64,000 nt of DNA from Clitopilus passeckerianus (lineage: Eukaryota; Basidiomycota; Agaricomycetes; Agaricales; Entolomataceae), in the NCBI GenBank assembly GCA_944990035.1, contig CALYLX010000039.1, positions 53,235 through 117,234 of the forward strand, written 5' to 3'. This document shows positions 60,738 through 64,000 of this stretch, in pieces. Positions within the stretch are counted from its first letter, which is position 1. Every line of letters starts with the position of its first letter. Position numbers and translations under genes: made by a program. Below the pieces are notes generated by a model, which was not told the origin of the DNA, ran no database searches, and saw only the letters and a program-made list of their open reading frames with translations.

Positions 60738-62341
60738 CTAGTGGTCCAACAAGCCTTCAGGCCCAACACCCACTATTGCCCTCCAAAGGACGACCAATGC
60801 TTTCTTGACTTCTCTTCTCCTAACACCACTTCTCCTCCAGGCTAGCCTCAGAATACCAACGATGAACACCACAAAGGACATATCCAGACACAGTCTCCTG
60901 ATGACAATGGCTGTTGGACTTCGATGCTCGCTGTGTGCAAAGAACTGCGACAAGTCCTGAAGCCTGCGTACCCCACGCGACAAGGGGTTGAGTAAAACTG
61001 ACCACATCCCAAGGTCATTAAGGTCCCATTCCGCTCGGTTATTGTCGGTTGGACTTCGGCGACCGCGCGGTGAGCCGGTATGGCGCGGTGTTTGAGATCG
61101 AGAGGAGTAGTTCTGCACTTCGAGCGAGTCCATGCGTTCGGTCAGTGCGGCTAGGTGAATCTGAACATTCTCAATGGCGCGTTCCAGTGTCATGACAGAA
61201 GCTGGCCGACCAGGGTATTCCTGTAGAGATCGTGAATGTGGCCGGTATCCAGACCGCTGGATGTGTGTAGGGGTGGCGATACCTGCTCTTGAGGATTCCG
61301 AGAACTGGTGTGCATAGGGGGTATGCGAGTGCAGAGCGGGAGTAGATATAGGTGATGTTTCTGCAAAGGCGGAAGGCGTTTCAAAGGTGGGAAGTGGCTG
61401 TGATAGTGGTAAACTCTGGTGTGAAGGTGGCGGCGACATTGCCAGTGATCCAGCCATAGGTGTCCGATACCTCCGAGAGGACATGGATGAGGGTGGCCGG
61501 TTAGATTGGGAGGTAGTATCGGTCGTCTGAATAATGGGTAGGTCGTTTGCTTCGTCGTGTTCGGCTTCGTCCTCCGGGTCAGAGGTGGGTTCTCTTGGCT
61601 GCAGATTGTGATGCTGTGGGAACGAGGCATGGCTGTATTGGGGCGCCTCCTCATCGGATGCAGTTGACTCGGAAGAGTCGGAACCTGGAGACGAACGGGT
61701 AAAAGTTTCTGGATATTAGAAGCTTCGATTGAGCGGAAGAAATATGGAATAGTAACTTTGCGAGACTTACGACTAGTCACTATGTGAGCAGGATCCCCTC
61801 TGTAAGCCTCCAGTTCCTCCACAAGATCCATTGCAACTGTCTTGTCTGAGTATTTCCGAAGCACCTTAATAGCGTGTTAAGTTAAGAGGTAGAACCGCGT
61901 CAAGGATACTCTTACCTTCATAAGTGCGTCAACATACAGCCACTTAGCTTCGTAAGGGTCTAAATCTCGATGCTTAGCCCATGCATCCCTTTCGTACCAG
62001 TTAGGCACAAGCTAAGAAGTGGAAGGGAGTTCCATACCACTTGGCACGGCCGAGCATGTCCCAGATACCCGGACGAGGAGGCTTCACATTCCCCGTAGTA
62101 GCTAATCAACCAAATCAGTGGAAGTGTTCATGGGGGTAGTCGAGAGCAATGAAACCTTGTTTGTAAAGACTAAAGATAGAGACTTAGTATGCATTCGGTC
62201 AGATTTAGAACTCGGAAAGACGCACCTATACATCGTAAGCTTCTCCTCATAGTCGGTTTGAATTGGACCCGTTTTTGGTAAACTCTGCACTATCTCCACA
62301 GCTCTATCGAACTGAGCATCTATGAGTTCTTTGGAAGTCAT
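60738..62341 (-). CDS. Acyl-CoA-binding protein with C-terminal membrane segment
   Basis: The N-terminal ~100 residues form an acyl-CoA-binding domain: AQFDRAVEIVQSLPKTGPIQ, TDYEEKLTMYSLYKQATTGN, VKPPRPGIWDMLGRAKWDAW and YVDALMKVLRKY. The middle is disordered and rich in S, P and acidic residues. Near the C-terminus comes a coiled coil (LERAIENVQIHLAALTERMD) and one hydrophobic segment, LCLDMSFVVFIVGILRLAW, followed by a basic end. This layout matches tail-anchored ACBD4/5-type proteins that sit on peroxisomes or the ER and bind acyl-CoA on the cytosolic side. A short frame after VTSR is removed as an intron, so the chain reads VTSQTFTRSSPGSDSSES. Start ATG at 62341, the first ATG of a frame that opens with GTG; TAG at 60738. 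Confidence 0.87.
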
Positions 62342-63971
62342 TTCCTCCACTCAGTAAGGAGTTCAAGGATTCCGGAAGTTAACGTTAGCGCTGAATCTCT
62401 CTGAAGAATCCGTCTGGAGAAAGCTGCAGCTGAAAGTCAGAACTCTGTTGAATGCGGGCTCGCGCGAACGGACTGAATGACGCCGGTGCACGTGAAAATG
62501 GGCCTTTTGCTTACCTCAGCAACAATCGAGGACCTCCCCAACGCCAAGGTCGACCAAGGCATCGTTTGCGCCAACCCTGACAGTCACAAGGACTGCCATT
62601 GTCCTCTCAATAGCCCTGAAGCATATATAATTACGATTGAGAAGTGCGAACGCGTTTTAAGCTTGCTTCCCCGTCTCTTGTCGTCCAGGATCCTGAGGGT
62701 TCCCTTGCAGAACTTGAGCGAACACGAAAGTTCCTCAATTCCAGTTAATGTCGCCGTTTCACGCAGAACCATTTGTCAATCTGCCTACTCAGCCCGGACC
62801 TCTGCTCCACGACTCTCACCTTTTGGGCCAATCGCTTTCAATTGCCACTTTCAATGGGGGTTTTACTATGAGCACAATTCGGAAGAGTTGGTCGCCTGCA
62901 TTCGCTCTGAAGAGGTCTCTTCCGCCGGATGGGCAAACAGAGTCTAGCTGCCTTTGGGCCCTATCTCTTCATCCACTAGACCCGAACAAATGCTCATGCG
63001 CCCAAATGTCCGCATTGGTACAAAATACAAGCGCTGCCATCGCTGATAACCTGCTCCAACGCCTAGCTGTTGAAAATACATTACCGGTCGACACCGATAT
63101 GACTGAGTAGGTATTCATCTGTACATGCCAGGCCGTGTCCAGGTCTAGCGGTTCTAACAATGACAACGAGCTTTGATCCTTGCCGCTGCATGTGGTCACA
63201 GTCCTTATCTACGCGTCAGGTGTGCTCAGATCGCTTCCTCATCCCCAGAGAGCTGACATTGCTTTTGATGATAATCGTATTCAGATTCAACAGAATCGAG
63301 TTCGACACTTCGTGATAGTTGCTTCCATCTGTCACCACCATTCTTCCCTGGTCACATGAACCATTCAATGCCTGACTGGATACGGAGTATCAGCAGACCA
63401 GTTTCCCGGTCCTGTTTATGTCCCAGATATCGGTCACTCTCCACATGATAACCTTGGAAAAAGTCTTGGCACACGTACTGCCTTCAACCAAAACCACAGT
63501 TCGTGCAGCGTCGGCAAGTACGCACTCGCGTGGCGATCCCTTCTCTTCTAAGTACTCAAACACTTATCGGTCCGCCGGTTGCTTCCCAATGAACGAAATG
63601 CAGCAGCTATCTCCTTCGAATCTGTCTGGAATCGGAAAAACCTCCTACTTTGAACAGCGATAGGCAACGGAACTTGCAAAAACAACATCCGGCCCCTGGT
63701 CTCCGCATGCTTCTTTACCAATTGACTTGAATGGACGGGACAACAGTCAACGCTTTGAACGGGCGGCTTCGTTTATGTTACAGGATGCACGCGGTGCTAT
63801 CTCTTCTGACCTATCTCTCTGTCAAGAAGGCGAGACGGCATGGTCAAGTGCGATCCTTTCTTGATCTACGCGCATGCGCAACCAACGATCGGTGACGGCA
63901 GGACTGTACGATTCGATGTATAAAAAGGATGAGTTTTTAAGCAACTACTCTTCAAGCTCAAGGCGAAAACA
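62342..63971. other. Right-hand intergenic region without a confident gene
   Basis: About 1.6 kb. Open frames exist on the plus strand (62477-62947, 156 codons, and 62748-63110, 120 codons), but they overlap in different frames, have no motif I recognise and lack clear partner exons. The promoter of the acyl-CoA-binding protein gene should lie at the left end, and that of the next plus-strand gene at the right. Confidence 0.45.
63919..63926 (+). promoter_or_regulatory. TATA box of the right-edge gene
   Basis: TATAAAAA lies 53 bp upstream of the ATG at 63972, a common spacing for strongly expressed fungal genes with short leaders. Confidence 0.55.
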
Positions 63972-64000
63972 ATGGTTCGCTCTATCTTCGTCGCTGCATT
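63972..64000 (+). CDS. Start of a probable secreted or membrane protein (cut by window end)
   Basis: ATG in the context AACAATGG, a good fungal start, followed by MVRSIFVAA, which looks like the beginning of a signal peptide. The window ends after nine codons, so the product cannot be named. Confidence 0.45.

Noticed and set aside
62477..63110. Two overlapping plus-strand frames of 156 and 120 codons
   Set aside because: They are in different frames, without motifs or clear splice partners; kept only as an unexplained region.

Overview
The window is nuclear DNA of a filamentous basidiomycete, most likely an Agaricomycete. Genes are dense and lie on both strands. Almost every coding region is broken by 48-75 nt GT-AG introns with CTRAY branch points, and the proteins resemble mushroom-type fungal families. 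I rebuilt gene models by hand from splice signals and reading frame, so inner exon edges are predictions. No rRNA, tRNA, CRISPR array or complete transposon was found.

Layout: 1-1884 no confident gene; 1885-6542 (+) Mrc1/Claspin replication-checkpoint mediator; ~6975-7431 (-) small membrane protein; 7669-8878 (+) tafazzin; 8937-11384 and 12283-14673 (-) two tandem CAX-like cation/proton exchangers; 15114-16639 (-) six-hairpin glycosidase; 17330-24539 (+) THO2; 24823-25964 (-) GTP cyclohydrolase I; 26334-29239 (+) ABC transporter; 29377-33102 (-) PHO81 (SPX-ankyrin-GDPD-like); 33429-34829 (-) PEX12; 35306-36270 (+) YBR137W-like protein; 36408-37088 (-) mitochondrial SSB; 37281-41928 (+) HBS1/SKI7 dual-product gene; 41929-44283 repeat-rich spacer; 44284-46101 (-) CBM48 protein; 46245-46986 (+) EFM6-like methyltransferase; 47152-48980 (-) BolA-family protein with a very unusual intron; 50126-51830 (+) COX15; 52035-53172 (-) proteasome alpha subunit PRE5; 53452-57281 (-) large Q/P/RGG protein; 57649-58307 (-) VFA1; 58837-60584 (+) glutathione-dependent formaldehyde dehydrogenase; 60738-62341 (-) acyl-CoA-binding protein; 62342-63971 no confident gene; 63972-end (+) start of a probable secreted or membrane protein.

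Most genes are unrelated housekeeping functions: mRNA export and surveillance, replication checkpoint, mitochondrial biogenesis, peroxisome import, phosphate signalling and the proteasome. Nothing here behaves like an operon or a secondary-metabolite cluster. Several pairs are divergent with short shared promoters.

The most unusual features are: (1) the 1,271-nt intron of the BolA gene, which contains five juxtaposed acceptor|donor sites (AG|GTRAG), each preceded by a branch point, as if six introns lay end to end with zero-length exons (recursive splicing); (2) one gene that can encode either SKI7 or HBS1 through alternative acceptors that both keep frame; (3) a tandem pair of exchangers in which the second ion-binding motif is altered, one copy having lost the acidic residue; (4) a new-looking ~260-bp repeat with short inverted ends, present four times.
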